Shown here: positions 32,953-41,721 of the stretch, piece by piece
Layout of the letters: each line of letters begins with the position of its first letter
How positions within the stretch are numbered: position 1 is the first letter of the stretch
NCBI RefSeq assembly: GCF_945906775.1
Contig: NZ_CAMDRE010000001.1
Location: forward strand, 1,736,001-1,800,000
Source: Citrobacter sp. Marseille-Q6884
GTDB taxonomy: Bacteria; Pseudomonadota; Gammaproteobacteria; Enterobacterales; Enterobacteriaceae
Direction: 5' to 3'
DNA length: 64,000 nucleotides
Notes under the pieces: model-generated
Databases searched by the model: none
What the model was told of the DNA's origin: nothing
What the model saw: the letters and a program-made list of their open reading frames with translations, nothing else
Translations under genes and position numbers: made by a program

Positions 32953-33367
32953 TTTACCCGCAGCATTTCAGATTGAAAAACGCGCCCATGCATTTCCATG
33001 GAGTGAAAAAACATTTGCCAGCAACCAGGGCGATCGCTACCTCAACTTTCAGCTAACGGTTGATGGAACGATGGCGGCCTTTGCGATTACGCAGGTCGTG
33101 CTGGATGAAGCTACGCTGTTCAATATTGCCGTCGATCCCGCTTTTCAGCGGCAGGGGCTGGGACGCGCACTGCTGGATCATCTGATTGATGAGCTGGAAA
33201 AGCGCGGTATTCTGACGTTGTGGCTGGAAGTGCGCGCCTCGAACGCCGCGGCAATCGCGCTGTACGAAAGCTTAGGCTTTAACGAAGCGACGATACGCCG
33301 TAATTACTATCCGACGGCCGACGGTCACGAAGATGCCATTATCATGGCATTGCCAATCAGCATGTAA
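32921..33367 (+). CDS. rimI: RimI, ribosomal protein bS18 N-alpha-acetyltransferase
   Basis: 148 residues from the ATG at 32921. GNAT motif A is in LFNIAVDPAFQRQGLGRALLDHL and the WLEVRASNAAAIALYESLGF motif B marks RimI-type protein N-terminal acetyltransferases. It acetylates the N-terminal Ala of bS18. It starts within holD and is 11 bases before yjjG. Confidence 0.95.
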   Translation: MNTISSLGPTDLPAAFQIEKRAHAFPWSEKTFASNQGDRYLNFQLTVDGTMAAFAITQVVLDEATLFNIAVDPAFQRQGLGRALLDHLIDELEKRGILTLWLEVRASNAAAIALYESLGFNEATIRRNYYPTADGHEDAIIMALPISM

Positions 33368-33378
33368 GACAAGGTGTA

Positions 33379-34062
33379 ATGATGAAGAAGTGGGACTGGA
33401 TTTTCTTTGATGCCGATGAAACGCTGTTTACGTTTGACGCGTTTACCGGCCTGCAGCGGATGTTTCTCGACTATAGCATTACCTTTACCGCTGAGGATTT
33501 TCAGGACTACCAGGCCGTGAATAAACCGCTGTGGGTGGATTATCAAAACGGTGCGATCACATCATTACAACTGCAGCATGCCCGTTTCCAGAGCTGGGCC
33601 GAGCGCCTGAACGTAGCGCCGGGCTCGCTGAACGACGCCTTTATTAACGCGATGGCGGAGATCTGCTCTCCGTTACCGGGTGCCGTATCTCTGCTCGATG
33701 CCATTCGTGGTAAAACGAAAATCGGCATTATTACCAACGGTTTTACCGCCCTGCAGCAAATCCGCCTTGAGCGTACCGGTCTGCGTGACTATTTCGATCT
33801 GCTGGTTATTTCTGAACAGGTTGGCGTGGCAAAACCCGATCCGCGTATTTTTGATCATGCACTGGAGCAGGCTGGCAATCCCGATCGCGCCCGCGTGCTG
33901 ATGGTGGGTGATACTGCAGAGTCCGATATTCTTGGTGGTATTAACTCCGGTCTGGCGACCTGCTGGCTCAATGCGCACCACCGTGAGCAGCCTGTGGGCA
34001 TTGAACCGACCTGGACCGTGGCATCATTAGGCGAACTGGAGCAACTCCTGTGTAAACACTGA
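33379..34062 (+). CDS. yjjG: YjjG, HAD-family pyrimidine nucleotidase
   Basis: 227 residues; two adjacent ATGs (33379 and 33382) follow AAGGTG. The HAD motifs are I: FFDADETLF; II: IITNGF; III: KPDPRIF; IV: GDTAESDILGG. YjjG dephosphorylates dUMP, dTMP and UMP and helps exclude non-canonical pyrimidines from DNA. It is third in the holD-rimI-yjjG operon. Confidence 0.95.
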   Translation: MMKKWDWIFFDADETLFTFDAFTGLQRMFLDYSITFTAEDFQDYQAVNKPLWVDYQNGAITSLQLQHARFQSWAERLNVAPGSLNDAFINAMAEICSPLPGAVSLLDAIRGKTKIGIITNGFTALQQIRLERTGLRDYFDLLVISEQVGVAKPDPRIFDHALEQAGNPDRARVLMVGDTAESDILGGINSGLATCWLNAHHREQPVGIEPTWTVASLGELEQLLCKH

Positions 34063-34152
34063 TTGCCTCCCCCCCGTTGATGGGTAAAATAGCCGCAATT
34101 TTTCGTATTCAACTTGCCCGGCTCTGCCGTGCTTACCTAAGAAGATTTGACT

Positions 34153-35742
34153 ATGACGTTGTCTCCTTATTTGCAAGAGGTGGCCAAACGCCGCACTTTT
34201 GCCATTATTTCTCACCCGGATGCCGGTAAAACGACGATCACTGAAAAGGTGCTGTTATTCGGACAGGCTATTCAGACCGCCGGTACGGTAAAAGGCCGTG
34301 GCTCCAGCCAGCATGCAAAATCAGACTGGATGGAAATGGAAAAGCAGCGTGGTATCTCCATTACCACCTCTGTGATGCAGTTTCCGTATCATGACTGTCT
34401 GGTAAACCTGCTGGACACCCCGGGGCACGAAGACTTCTCCGAAGATACCTATCGTACCCTGACGGCAGTGGACTGCTGTCTGATGGTTATCGATGCGGCA
34501 AAAGGTGTCGAAGACCGAACCCGTAAGCTGATGGAAGTGACGCGTCTGCGTGATACGCCGATCCTGACGTTTATGAACAAACTCGACCGTGATATCCGCG
34601 ATCCCATGGAGCTGCTGGATGAAGTTGAAAACGAGCTGAAGATTGGCTGTGCGCCGATCACCTGGCCGATTGGCTGCGGCAAGTTGTTCAAAGGTGTTTA
34701 TCACCTTTATAAAGATGAAACGTATCTGTACCAGACCGGTAAAGGCCATACGATTCAGGAAGTGCGTATTGTAAAAGGCCTGAACAACCCGGATCTGGAC
34801 GCTGCCGTGGGCGAAGATCTGGCGCAGCAGCTGCGTGACGAGCTGGAGCTGGTTCAGGGTGCGTCTAATGAATTCGACCATGATCTGTTCCTCGCAGGTG
34901 AAATCACGCCGGTATTCTTCGGGACCGCGCTGGGTAACTTCGGCGTTGACCATATGCTGGACGGTTTAGTGGAGTGGGCGCCAGCCCCGATGCCGCGCAA
35001 AACCGATACTCGCGTCGTTGAAGCTTCAGAAGAGAAGTTCACCGGTTTTGTCTTTAAAATTCAGGCTAATATGGACCCGAAACACCGTGACCGCGTGGCT
35101 TTCATGCGTGTGGTGTCCGGCAAATATGAGAAAGGCATGAAAATGCGCCAGGTGCGTATTGGTAAAGACGTGGTGATTTCCGATGCGCTGACCTTTATGG
35201 CGGGTGACCGTTCTCACGTGGAAGAAGCGTATCCGGGCGATATCCTCGGTCTGCACAACCACGGTACGATTCAGATCGGCGATACCTTTACCCAGGGTGA
35301 AATGATGAAGTTCACCGGTATCCCGAACTTCGCACCGGAGCTGTTCCGCCGTATTCGCCTGAAAGATCCGTTGAAGCAAAAACAGTTGCTCAAAGGGCTG
35401 GTTCAGCTTTCTGAAGAGGGCGCAGTGCAGGTTTTCCGTCCGATTGCTAATAACGATCTGATCGTAGGCGCAGTCGGTGTGCTGCAGTTCGACGTCGTGG
35501 TTTCACGCCTGAAAAGCGAATATAACGTTGAAGCGATTTACGAGTCGGTCAACGTCGCGACCGCGCGTTGGGTGGAGTGCGCTGACGTGAAGAAATTCGA
35601 AGAGTTTAAGCGTAAAAACGAAATTCAGCTGGCGCTGGATGGTGGTGATAACCTCACCTATATCGCGCCGACAATGGTCAACCTGAATCTTACCCAGGAA
35701 CGTTATCCTGACGTTCAGTTCCGTAAAACCCGCGAACACTAA
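34153..35742 (+). CDS. prfC: PrfC, peptide chain release factor 3
   Basis: 529 residues from the ATG at 34153. Translation-factor GTPase motifs are present: G1 SHPDAGKTT, G2 region GISITTSVM, G3 DTPGHED, G4 NKLD. Domains II and III follow. RF3 removes RF1/RF2 from the ribosome after termination using GTP. Upstream in-frame TTG would add only two residues. A GC-rich hairpin follows the gene. Confidence 0.96.
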   Translation: MTLSPYLQEVAKRRTFAIISHPDAGKTTITEKVLLFGQAIQTAGTVKGRGSSQHAKSDWMEMEKQRGISITTSVMQFPYHDCLVNLLDTPGHEDFSEDTYRTLTAVDCCLMVIDAAKGVEDRTRKLMEVTRLRDTPILTFMNKLDRDIRDPMELLDEVENELKIGCAPITWPIGCGKLFKGVYHLYKDETYLYQTGKGHTIQEVRIVKGLNNPDLDAAVGEDLAQQLRDELELVQGASNEFDHDLFLAGEITPVFFGTALGNFGVDHMLDGLVEWAPAPMPRKTDTRVVEASEEKFTGFVFKIQANMDPKHRDRVAFMRVVSGKYEKGMKMRQVRIGKDVVISDALTFMAGDRSHVEEAYPGDILGLHNHGTIQIGDTFTQGEMMKFTGIPNFAPELFRRIRLKDPLKQKQLLKGLVQLSEEGAVQVFRPIANNDLIVGAVGVLQFDVVVSRLKSEYNVEAIYESVNVATARWVECADVKKFEEFKRKNEIQLALDGGDNLTYIAPTMVNLNLTQERYPDVQFRKTREH

Positions 35743-35749
35743 TCGACCC

Positions 35750-35784
35750 TGCAGGGCGCGGCTGTTGCCGTGTCCTGCAACTTT
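35750..35784 (+). terminator. Terminator after prfC
   Basis: TGCAGG-CGCGGC pairs with GCCGTG-TCCTGCA around TGTT, followed by ACTTTTCC. Confidence 0.75.
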
Positions 35785-36147
35785 TCCTGCCTTTTAAATC
35801 CCTTGCGGAATGTTCTTAAATCCCTCCGTTTTTCTTTTGTTTGTTTGTTTTTTAACCAAAAGTGCCATCGTTCGCGAAATTGTGATCTATATTTAACAAA
35901 GTGATGACATAAGTGTCGGCTTTAAATGCCATGTGAATAACCAATTTCAGTGGTTAGAACTGACATTTATTTTTATCACGATATTAATAACTGGTTCAGA
36001 AGGGGTTTTTGTCGGGTATCGCCGTGAGAACGGTTGATTGTGATGACGACCATTGACTTCTGAATTGAGTGATTTTCGCCACATTCAGCAATGCAGCACA
36101 TGTGCTGCCAATGCTCGAATTATGAGCAAGAATACAGGATAAAATCG
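35785..36147. other. osmY upstream region and long leader
   Basis: About 360 bases without a gene. It contains the likely osmY promoter near 35880 and then about 240 bases that would be an untranslated leader, as reported for E. coli osmY. No small reading frame is supported. Confidence 0.6.
35881..35894 (+). promoter_or_regulatory. osmY sigma-S promoter and overlapping CRP half-site
   Basis: TGTGAT (35881-35886) is followed at once by CTATATTT (35887-35894), a -10 element with the preceding C favoured by sigma-S. This agrees with the E. coli osmY promoter, which is induced in stationary phase and by salt and repressed by CRP. Confidence 0.75.
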
Positions 36148-36765
36148 ATGACAATGACAAGACTGAAGATTTCTAAAACGCTGCTGGCCGTGATGCTGAC
36201 TTCTGCTGTTGCAACGGGTTCTGCTTTTGCGGAAAACGCCACAACGGATAAAGCGCAATCCGGTCTTGAAAGTGCGGGGCAGAAAGTCGATAGCTCTATG
36301 AACAAAGTCGGTAATTTCATGGATGACAGCACCATCACTGCAAAAGTTAAAGCGGCGCTGGTGGACCACGAAAGTATTAAGAGCACGGATATCTCCGTGA
36401 AAACAGACCAAAAAGTGGTGACGTTAAGCGGGTTTGTTGAAAGCCAGGCTCAGGCAGAAGAGGCCGTGAAAGTGGCGAAAGGTGTTGAGGGTGTCACCTC
36501 CGTGAGCGACAAACTGCACGTTCGTGATAGCAAAGGCACCAGCGTAAAAGGCTATGCGGGCGATACGGCGACCACCAGCGAAGTCAAAGCGAAGCTGCTG
36601 GCTGATGACATAGTCCCTTCCCGTAAAGTGAAAGTTGAGACGACCGATGGTGTGGTTCAGCTTTCAGGAACCGTCGAGTCAAAAGCTCAAAGCGATCGCG
36701 CTGAGAGTATTGCCAAAGCAGTTGATGGCGTGAAAAGCGTCAAAAACGACCTCAAAACTCAGTAA
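36148..36765 (+). CDS. osmY: OsmY, periplasmic BON-domain stress protein
   Basis: 205 residues with a signal peptide (MTMTRLKISKTLLAVML, cleavage after GSAFA) and two BON domains (about 60-125 and 140-203): ITAKVKAALVDHESIKS and SEVKAKLLADDIVPSRK, each with the Gly in TLSGFV/QLSGTV. It is a few residues longer than the E. coli protein because of an N-terminal linker (ATTDKAQSGLE). OsmY is a periplasmic chaperone-like protein made on osmotic stress and in stationary phase. Confidence 0.96.
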   Translation: MTMTRLKISKTLLAVMLTSAVATGSAFAENATTDKAQSGLESAGQKVDSSMNKVGNFMDDSTITAKVKAALVDHESIKSTDISVKTDQKVVTLSGFVESQAQAEEAVKVAKGVEGVTSVSDKLHVRDSKGTSVKGYAGDTATTSEVKAKLLADDIVPSRKVKVETTDGVVQLSGTVESKAQSDRAESIAKAVDGVKSVKNDLKTQ

Positions 36766-36892
36766 TTCGACTTAATTCGCCTGTCTGATGTTTGTCGGAA
36801 GGCGCGTTGTGCACCACACTAAAATATCGCCAATGGGCGGCCTGAGCGCCCATATCAAGCGGTTGACATTAACTAGGGTAAAGGAGAAGCGT

Positions 36893-37054
36893 ATGTTTCG
36901 TTGGGGCATCATATTTCTGGTTATCGCGTTAATTGCCGCCGCTCTGGGCTTTGGTGGACTGGCGGGGACCGCCGCAGGGGCGGCGAAAATTGTCTTTGTG
37001 GTGGGGATTATTCTGTTCCTGGTCAGCCTGTTTACCGGTCGTAAACGACCCTAG
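36893..37054 (+). CDS. ytjA: YtjA, small DUF1328 membrane protein
   Basis: 53 residues from the ATG at 36893, with AAGGAG before it. Two hydrophobic helices (GIIFLVIALIAAALGFGGL and IVFVVGIILFLVSLF) with a short basic C-terminus (TGRKRP). It is nearly identical to E. coli YtjA; function unknown. It follows osmY and ends in a perfect terminator. Confidence 0.93.
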   Translation: MFRWGIIFLVIALIAAALGFGGLAGTAAGAAKIVFVVGIILFLVSLFTGRKRP

Positions 37055-37083
37055 CACGTAAACCGTAAAGAAAAATTGCTACT

Positions 37084-37108
37084 AAGCCAGTCCAGTGGAC
37101 TGGCTTTT
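37084..37108 (+). terminator. Terminator after ytjA
   Basis: AAGCCAGTCC and GGACTGGCTT are exact complements followed by TTT. Confidence 0.9.
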
Positions 37109-37175
37109 ACGGTTTTAGCGGTGAGCAATTTGCGTTACTTTGTGGGTCTATTACAAGAAAAACAGGAAGGCAGAG

Positions 37176-38249
37176 GTGGGGCAGAGAATACCCGTCACGC
37201 TCGGTAATATTGCGCCGTTATCGTTACGTCCGTTTCAACCAGGCAGTATAGCGCTGGTGTGTGAGGGCGGAGGGCAAAGGGGGATCTTCACCGCTGGCGT
37301 GCTGGATGAGTTCATGCGCGCGCAATTCAATCCCTTTGATGCCTACTACGGGACGTCCGCTGGCGCTCAAAACCTTTCGGCTTATCTGTGTAACCAGCCC
37401 GGTTACGGACGCAAAGTCATCATGCGTTACACCACAAAGCGTGAGTTTTTTGATCCGGTACGGTTCGTACGCGGAGGAAATCTTATCGATCTCGACTGGC
37501 TGGTGGATTCAACGTCGACGCAGATGCCGCTGGCGATAGACAACGCTGAGCGTTTGTTCGAAACGGGAAAAGCATTTTACATGTGCGCCTGTCGGGGAGA
37601 TGACTACACCCCTGGCTATTTTTCGCCGACCCGGCAAAACTGGCTGGATCTCATTCGTGCGTCCAGCGCCATTCCGGGATTCTATCGTACAGGGGTGGCG
37701 CTGGATGGCGTGAACTATCTGGACGGCGGTATCAGCGATGCGATTCCCGTCAAGGAAGCGGCAAAGCAGGGAGCAAAAACGTTGGTGGTGATCCGCACCG
37801 TGCCTTCGCAAATGTACTACACACCGCAGTGGTTCAAGCGAATGGAACGCTGGTTGGGAGAAAGCAGCCTGCAGCCGTTGGTGAATCTGGTACAGCATCA
37901 TGAAGCCAGCTATCGCGACATTCAGCGTTTTATTGAAAAACCGCCAGGTAAGCTGCGTATCTTCGAGATCTACCCGCCGAAACCGTTGCACAGTATGGCG
38001 TTAGGGAGTCGAATCCCTGCCCTGCGTGAGGACTATAAAATCGGGCGTCTGTGCGGTCGCTACTTTTTGGCGACTGTGGGGAAACTGTTAGCGAAAAGCG
38101 CGCCATTGCCCCGTCAGACGCCGAAGATTGTGGTGCCGGGACCGGTGGTCGTTCCCCCCGCGCCAGTGGCTAACGATGCCCATGCGCCAGTGGTGACCGA
38201 TACGCCTCAGGCCAACGACACGACATTCAATAATGAGGATCTGGCGTGA
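37176..38249 (+). CDS. yjjU: YjjU, patatin-like phospholipase
   Basis: 357 residues from the GTG at 37176, preceded by AGGAAGG; this matches the E. coli length. Patatin features are the oxyanion loop EGGGQRGIF, the nucleophile elbow GTSAG (Ser about 59) and the catalytic Asp in YLDGGISDAIPV. The C-terminal 45 residues are Pro/Val-rich low complexity. A cytoplasmic esterase/phospholipase role is inferred from the family. It overlaps yjjV by four bases. Confidence 0.93.
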   Translation: MGQRIPVTLGNIAPLSLRPFQPGSIALVCEGGGQRGIFTAGVLDEFMRAQFNPFDAYYGTSAGAQNLSAYLCNQPGYGRKVIMRYTTKREFFDPVRFVRGGNLIDLDWLVDSTSTQMPLAIDNAERLFETGKAFYMCACRGDDYTPGYFSPTRQNWLDLIRASSAIPGFYRTGVALDGVNYLDGGISDAIPVKEAAKQGAKTLVVIRTVPSQMYYTPQWFKRMERWLGESSLQPLVNLVQHHEASYRDIQRFIEKPPGKLRIFEIYPPKPLHSMALGSRIPALREDYKIGRLCGRYFLATVGKLLAKSAPLPRQTPKIVVPGPVVVPPAPVANDAHAPVVTDTPQANDTTFNNEDLA

Positions 38250-39022
38250 GTTATCGTTTTATCGATACGCATTGTCATTTTGATTTTCCACCTTTCACTG
38301 GCGATGAACCCGCCAGCATTCAGCGCGCCGCGCAGGCTGGAGTGGACCGTATCATAATTCCGGCCACCGAAGCCGCGAACTTTTCTCGCGTGCTGGCGTT
38401 AGCGAAGAATTACCCCTCGTTGTATGCCGCGCTGGGCCTGCATCCCATTGTTATCGAACATCATGACGATGACTGTCTGGACAGGCTGCAGCAGGCGTTG
38501 GATCAACGTCCACAGAAAGTGGTGGCGGTAGGGGAGATCGGGCTGGATCTCTGGCGTGACGATCCACAGTTCGCCAAACAGGAGCGCGTGCTCGGTGCGC
38601 AGCTGCAGCTGGCGAAACATTACGATCTGCCTGTGATCCTGCATTCGCGCCGCACGCATGACAAGCTGGCGATGCATCTTAAACGTCATGCTCTTCCGCG
38701 CACCGGTGTGGTACACGGTTTTTCCGGGAGCCTGCAGCAGGCGGAGCGCTTTGTTCAACTGGGATACAAAATAGGTGTGGGCGGCACCATTACCTACCCG
38801 CGAGCCAGCAAAACGCGTGAGGTGATAGCGCAGCTGCCACTGGAGTCGCTGTTGCTGGAAACCGATGCGCCGGATATGCCGCTAAACGGCTTTCAGGGTC
38901 AACCTAATCGACCGGAGCAGGCCGCAAGGGTATTTGAGGTGCTATGCGAGTTACGCCGGGAGCCCGCAGACGAGATTGCCGATGCGCTGTACGGCAATAC
39001 CACCGCATTGTTTGGTTTTTGA
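38246..39022 (+). CDS. yjjV: YjjV, TatD-family metal-dependent deoxyribonuclease
   Basis: 258 residues with a GTG start at 38246 that overlaps the yjjU stop. The TIM-barrel metal ligands are visible: DTHCHFD at the N-terminus, GEIGLDLW (Glu), HSRRTHDKL and VVHGFSG (His), and LETDAPDMP (Asp). The family acts as Mg-dependent 3'-5' exonucleases or phosphoesterases. Substrate in the cell is not settled. Confidence 0.94.
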   Translation: MSYRFIDTHCHFDFPPFTGDEPASIQRAAQAGVDRIIIPATEAANFSRVLALAKNYPSLYAALGLHPIVIEHHDDDCLDRLQQALDQRPQKVVAVGEIGLDLWRDDPQFAKQERVLGAQLQLAKHYDLPVILHSRRTHDKLAMHLKRHALPRTGVVHGFSGSLQQAERFVQLGYKIGVGGTITYPRASKTREVIAQLPLESLLLETDAPDMPLNGFQGQPNRPEQAARVFEVLCELRREPADEIADALYGNTTALFGF

Positions 39023-39036
39023 TTGCGCGAACGGAA

Positions 39037-39064
39037 TGCCGGATAGCGCGCAACCGCCATCCGG
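39037..39064. repeat. REP element
   Basis: ATGCCGGATAGCGCG and CGCCATCCGG form an imperfect palindrome between the convergent yjjV and yjjW genes. Confidence 0.65.
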
Positions 39065-39074
39065 TAAAACAGAC

Positions 39075-39938
39075 TTACAGATACAATGCCGGGAAGATCA
39101 GATTATCTACCCCACGTGCCCGTAATCCCTCTGCCAGTCGTTGTACATCCGCCGGTGTGGCGCCAGGCCAGGATTTCGCTTCGCCATAAACCCCATGAGC
39201 ATGAAAGGCGTTAAGCCGTACCGGCACGTTACCTAACCGATGAATAAACGCCGCCAGTGCTTCAATATGTTGCAGATAATCCACCTGACCGGGAATGACC
39301 AGCAGGCGCAGTTCTGTCAGTTTTCCCCGCGCGGCCAGAAACGTAATGCTGTTTTTAATCAGTGTATTATCACGTCCGGTGAGCTGAAAATGGCACTGGC
39401 TGTCCCAGGCTTTTAAATCGATCATCACGCCATCGCACACCGGCAGCAGTTTCTGCCAACCGGTTTCGGCAAGCCAGCCGTTGCTGTCAACCAGGCAGGT
39501 AAGATGCTGCAACTGAGGATCGGCTTTCATCGCCGTAAAAAGCGCCACAACAAACGGGAGTTGGGTGGTCGCTTCTCCGCCGCTCACGGTAATGCCTTCA
39601 ATAAACAACGATGCTTTGCGGATATGATGTAAAACGTCATCCACGCTCATGGTCTGCGCCATTGGCGTTGCCTGCTGCGGGCACATTTTCAGGCAGGTAT
39701 CACACTGCTGACAAATATCGGATTGCCACCACACTTTTCCCGCACTCAGACTCAGCGCTTCATGCGGGCAATGCAGCACACACTCCCCGCAGTCATTGCA
39801 ACGTCCCATCGTCCACGGGTTGTGACAATTCTTACAGCGCAGATTGCACCCTTGCAGAAACAGGGCCAGACGACTGCCTGGCCCGTCAACGCAGGAGAAA
39901 GGAATCAGCTTACTTACTGAAGCGCATCTGCTGTTCAT
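39075..39938 (-). CDS. yjjW: YjjW, glycyl-radical enzyme activase (radical SAM)
   Basis: 287 residues. The radical-SAM cluster motif Cys-x3-Cys-x2-Cys is in LQGCNLRCKNCHNPW, and a ferredoxin-like insert follows with two more clusters: CNDCGECVLHCP and CQQCDTCLKMCP. This is the layout of activases for glycyl-radical enzymes. It begins inside the 3' end of yjjI (29-base overlap), so its partner is clearly YjjI, where it would abstract hydrogen from the conserved Gly. Confidence 0.94.
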   Translation of the reverse strand: MNSRCASVSKLIPFSCVDGPGSRLALFLQGCNLRCKNCHNPWTMGRCNDCGECVLHCPHEALSLSAGKVWWQSDICQQCDTCLKMCPQQATPMAQTMSVDDVLHHIRKASLFIEGITVSGGEATTQLPFVVALFTAMKADPQLQHLTCLVDSNGWLAETGWQKLLPVCDGVMIDLKAWDSQCHFQLTGRDNTLIKNSITFLAARGKLTELRLLVIPGQVDYLQHIEALAAFIHRLGNVPVRLNAFHAHGVYGEAKSWPGATPADVQRLAEGLRARGVDNLIFPALYL

Positions 39939-41460
39939 GGCTTACCACGCGGGGTTGTCGTTCCAGAATACGCGTATTGCGCGCGGCTTCTTCGCCCAGC
40001 CAGGTGGTGTTCGTGCGAGAGCCTTCGGCGCGATATTTTTCCAGATCGGACAAGCGCACCATATAGCCGGTCACGCGTACCAGATCGTTGCCGCTCACGT
40101 TAGCGGTAAACTCACGCATACCGGCCTTAAACGCGCCCAGACAAAGCTGAACCAGCGCCTGCGGATTACGTTTGATGGTTTCATCCAGAGTGAGGATGTC
40201 GCTTATTCCGGCGTGATAGTATGCATGATGCGGTGCCACGGTTTGCAGATGAGTGATCGGATCGGGTTCATCGCCATACGGCAGGCGCGCCCCGGGCGTG
40301 GTGCCAATGTCAGAACTGATACCTGACTGAGCATGAAGCATTGCGCGCTGCTTCCAGCCATATTTCACCGGTGTGCTTTCCACAAAGTCAGCCAACTGGG
40401 CGCTGATGCGATAGCCCATTTCATTGGCGAACTCATCTTTCCCATAGCGAGCGTGTTGTCCCGCCTTCTCACACAACAGATTTACCGCTTCTGCCAGGCC
40501 GTACATGCCAAACATTGGCACAAAACGTTCGGGATCGATCAACCCTTCCTGCACCAGGAAGCTATTCTCAAAGAAATGTGATTTTGCATAGAGGAATTCA
40601 CATCGTGAATCAATGATAGCGATTTGCTGTTGGCAGTAGTGCGGCAGGGTGCGCGTAAAGAAGTCATCGACAGAGGTACTGCGCTCTGCGATGGCTTTCA
40701 AATTGAGTCTGACCAGCGTGCTTCCGCCCCCGGCAAGCGGCAGTGAGTTGTAACAACTGACGACGCCATAATGTCCTTTTGTGAAAATTTTATCATTTTC
40801 AGGACCGTTAGAAATATGTGGCTTACTGCACTCACAAATATTTTTTGCCACATCCAGTAGCAGATCGTCAGGGGTTATTTGCGGATCATAAATAAATGTC
40901 AGGTTAGGTGAAACCTGCTTTAGCTCTGCATCCGCGCGGAGAATTGCGCGTGTGATGGGCGTATCCGCCGGGCCGATATTGGCATGCATAAAGGCGTCTG
41001 GCAGCGTTCTGTCCAGGTAACGCCAAAAACGTTTTATTCGAACATCGATCTCTTCTTGTGTTAGAATTCTAACATACGGTTGCAGCAGAGCATCAAGCTG
41101 ACCAAGGAAGACCGGCATGGAGGTCACAGACGGAACATGGTGGTAGAGAATGGTCAGTAAGGATAATGCGTCATCAAGGTCCTTTGCGCCTTCCAGCTCA
41201 AGCCACGATGATCCGTTAGCCAGAAAACGTGCGTAATCGGGTAAGACGTAGCGTGGTTTGAACGGCGCATGTCCTTCGTACATATCGCAGATCACGCCGT
41301 CATCCAGCGCCTGGCGGGCCTCCGTCGGCAGAGGTGGATACGGCAAGGCGTTCTCCGCCTCCAGCGCCAGAAAATGGCGTTTTTGTTCAGGGCTGAGCAC
41401 CGGACTGGTCACGATTTGTTGGCAGCGCTGTTGCAGCGCGAGTTCGCTTGAGGTGGGCAT
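39910..41460 (-). CDS. yjjI: YjjI, glycyl-radical enzyme of unknown reaction (DUF3029)
   Basis: 516 residues from the ATG at 41460, preceded by AAAGGAA. The C-terminal glycyl-radical loop is seen in GNDLVRVTGYMVRLSD (RV-x-GY), and an active-site Cys candidate is in SCYNSLPLAGGG. It is shorter than pyruvate formate-lyase and belongs to its own family. Substrate unknown. It lies just upstream of and divergent from deoCABD, and its coding DNA contains a DeoR operator, so a link with deoxynucleoside catabolism under anaerobic conditions is possible but unproven. Confidence 0.9.
   Translation of the reverse strand: MPTSSELALQQRCQQIVTSPVLSPEQKRHFLALEAENALPYPPLPTEARQALDDGVICDMYEGHAPFKPRYVLPDYARFLANGSSWLELEGAKDLDDALSLLTILYHHVPSVTSMPVFLGQLDALLQPYVRILTQEEIDVRIKRFWRYLDRTLPDAFMHANIGPADTPITRAILRADAELKQVSPNLTFIYDPQITPDDLLLDVAKNICECSKPHISNGPENDKIFTKGHYGVVSCYNSLPLAGGGSTLVRLNLKAIAERSTSVDDFFTRTLPHYCQQQIAIIDSRCEFLYAKSHFFENSFLVQEGLIDPERFVPMFGMYGLAEAVNLLCEKAGQHARYGKDEFANEMGYRISAQLADFVESTPVKYGWKQRAMLHAQSGISSDIGTTPGARLPYGDEPDPITHLQTVAPHHAYYHAGISDILTLDETIKRNPQALVQLCLGAFKAGMREFTANVSGNDLVRVTGYMVRLSDLEKYRAEGSRTNTTWLGEEAARNTRILERQPRVVSHEQQMRFSK
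41059..41074. promoter_or_regulatory. DeoR operator (deoO1) inside yjjI
   Basis: TGTTAGAATTCTAACA is a perfect 16-bp palindrome and the DeoR consensus. It corresponds to O1 at the distal promoter deoP1 of E. coli, which also lies about 600 bp before deoC. The -10 box TAGAAT overlaps it. Confidence 0.9.
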
Positions 41461-41573
41461 CGTCGATTCCTTTATGTGCCGAACGTTAAGCGTCATTGTA
41501 GGAAGTTAGGCGATCGCAACCTTTGATCCGGATGCGCCTGAGATCATCGCAAGGGGTCAGTAAAGGCCGTTTC

Positions 41574-41642
41574 TTTGAAGTAGATCTCATTAGAGTAATG
41601 CAAATCTGTATGTGGTTTTCATTAACTGTGATGTATATCGAA
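41574..41642 (+). promoter_or_regulatory. deoP2 CRP sites (with CytR zone between)
   Basis: CRP-1 is TGTGA-TGTATA-TCGAA (41627-41642) and CRP-2 is TTTGA-AGTAGA-TCTCA (41574-41589). Their centres are 53 bp apart, the arrangement that in E. coli lets CytR sit between two CRP dimers at deoP2. Confidence 0.82.
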
Positions 41643-41659
41643 GTGTAATAGCGAGCGGA

Positions 41660-41675
41660 TGTTAGAATACTAACA
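41660..41675. promoter_or_regulatory. DeoR operator (deoO2) at deoP2
   Basis: TGTTAGAATACTAACA is the DeoR palindrome with one asymmetric base; it contains the -10 TAGAAT of deoP2. It is 601 bp centre to centre from the copy within yjjI, suited to DeoR looping. Confidence 0.9.
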
Positions 41676-41721
41676 AACTCGCAAGGTGAAATTTTATACG
41701 GCGATGCCGTTGGAGAATGTT

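Noticed and set aside
37176..39022. yjjU-yjjV (patatin plus TatD nuclease) as an anti-phage patatin system
   Set aside because: The pair is conserved core gene content with E. coli order and has no nucleotidyltransferase or other sensor partner, so housekeeping is more likely.
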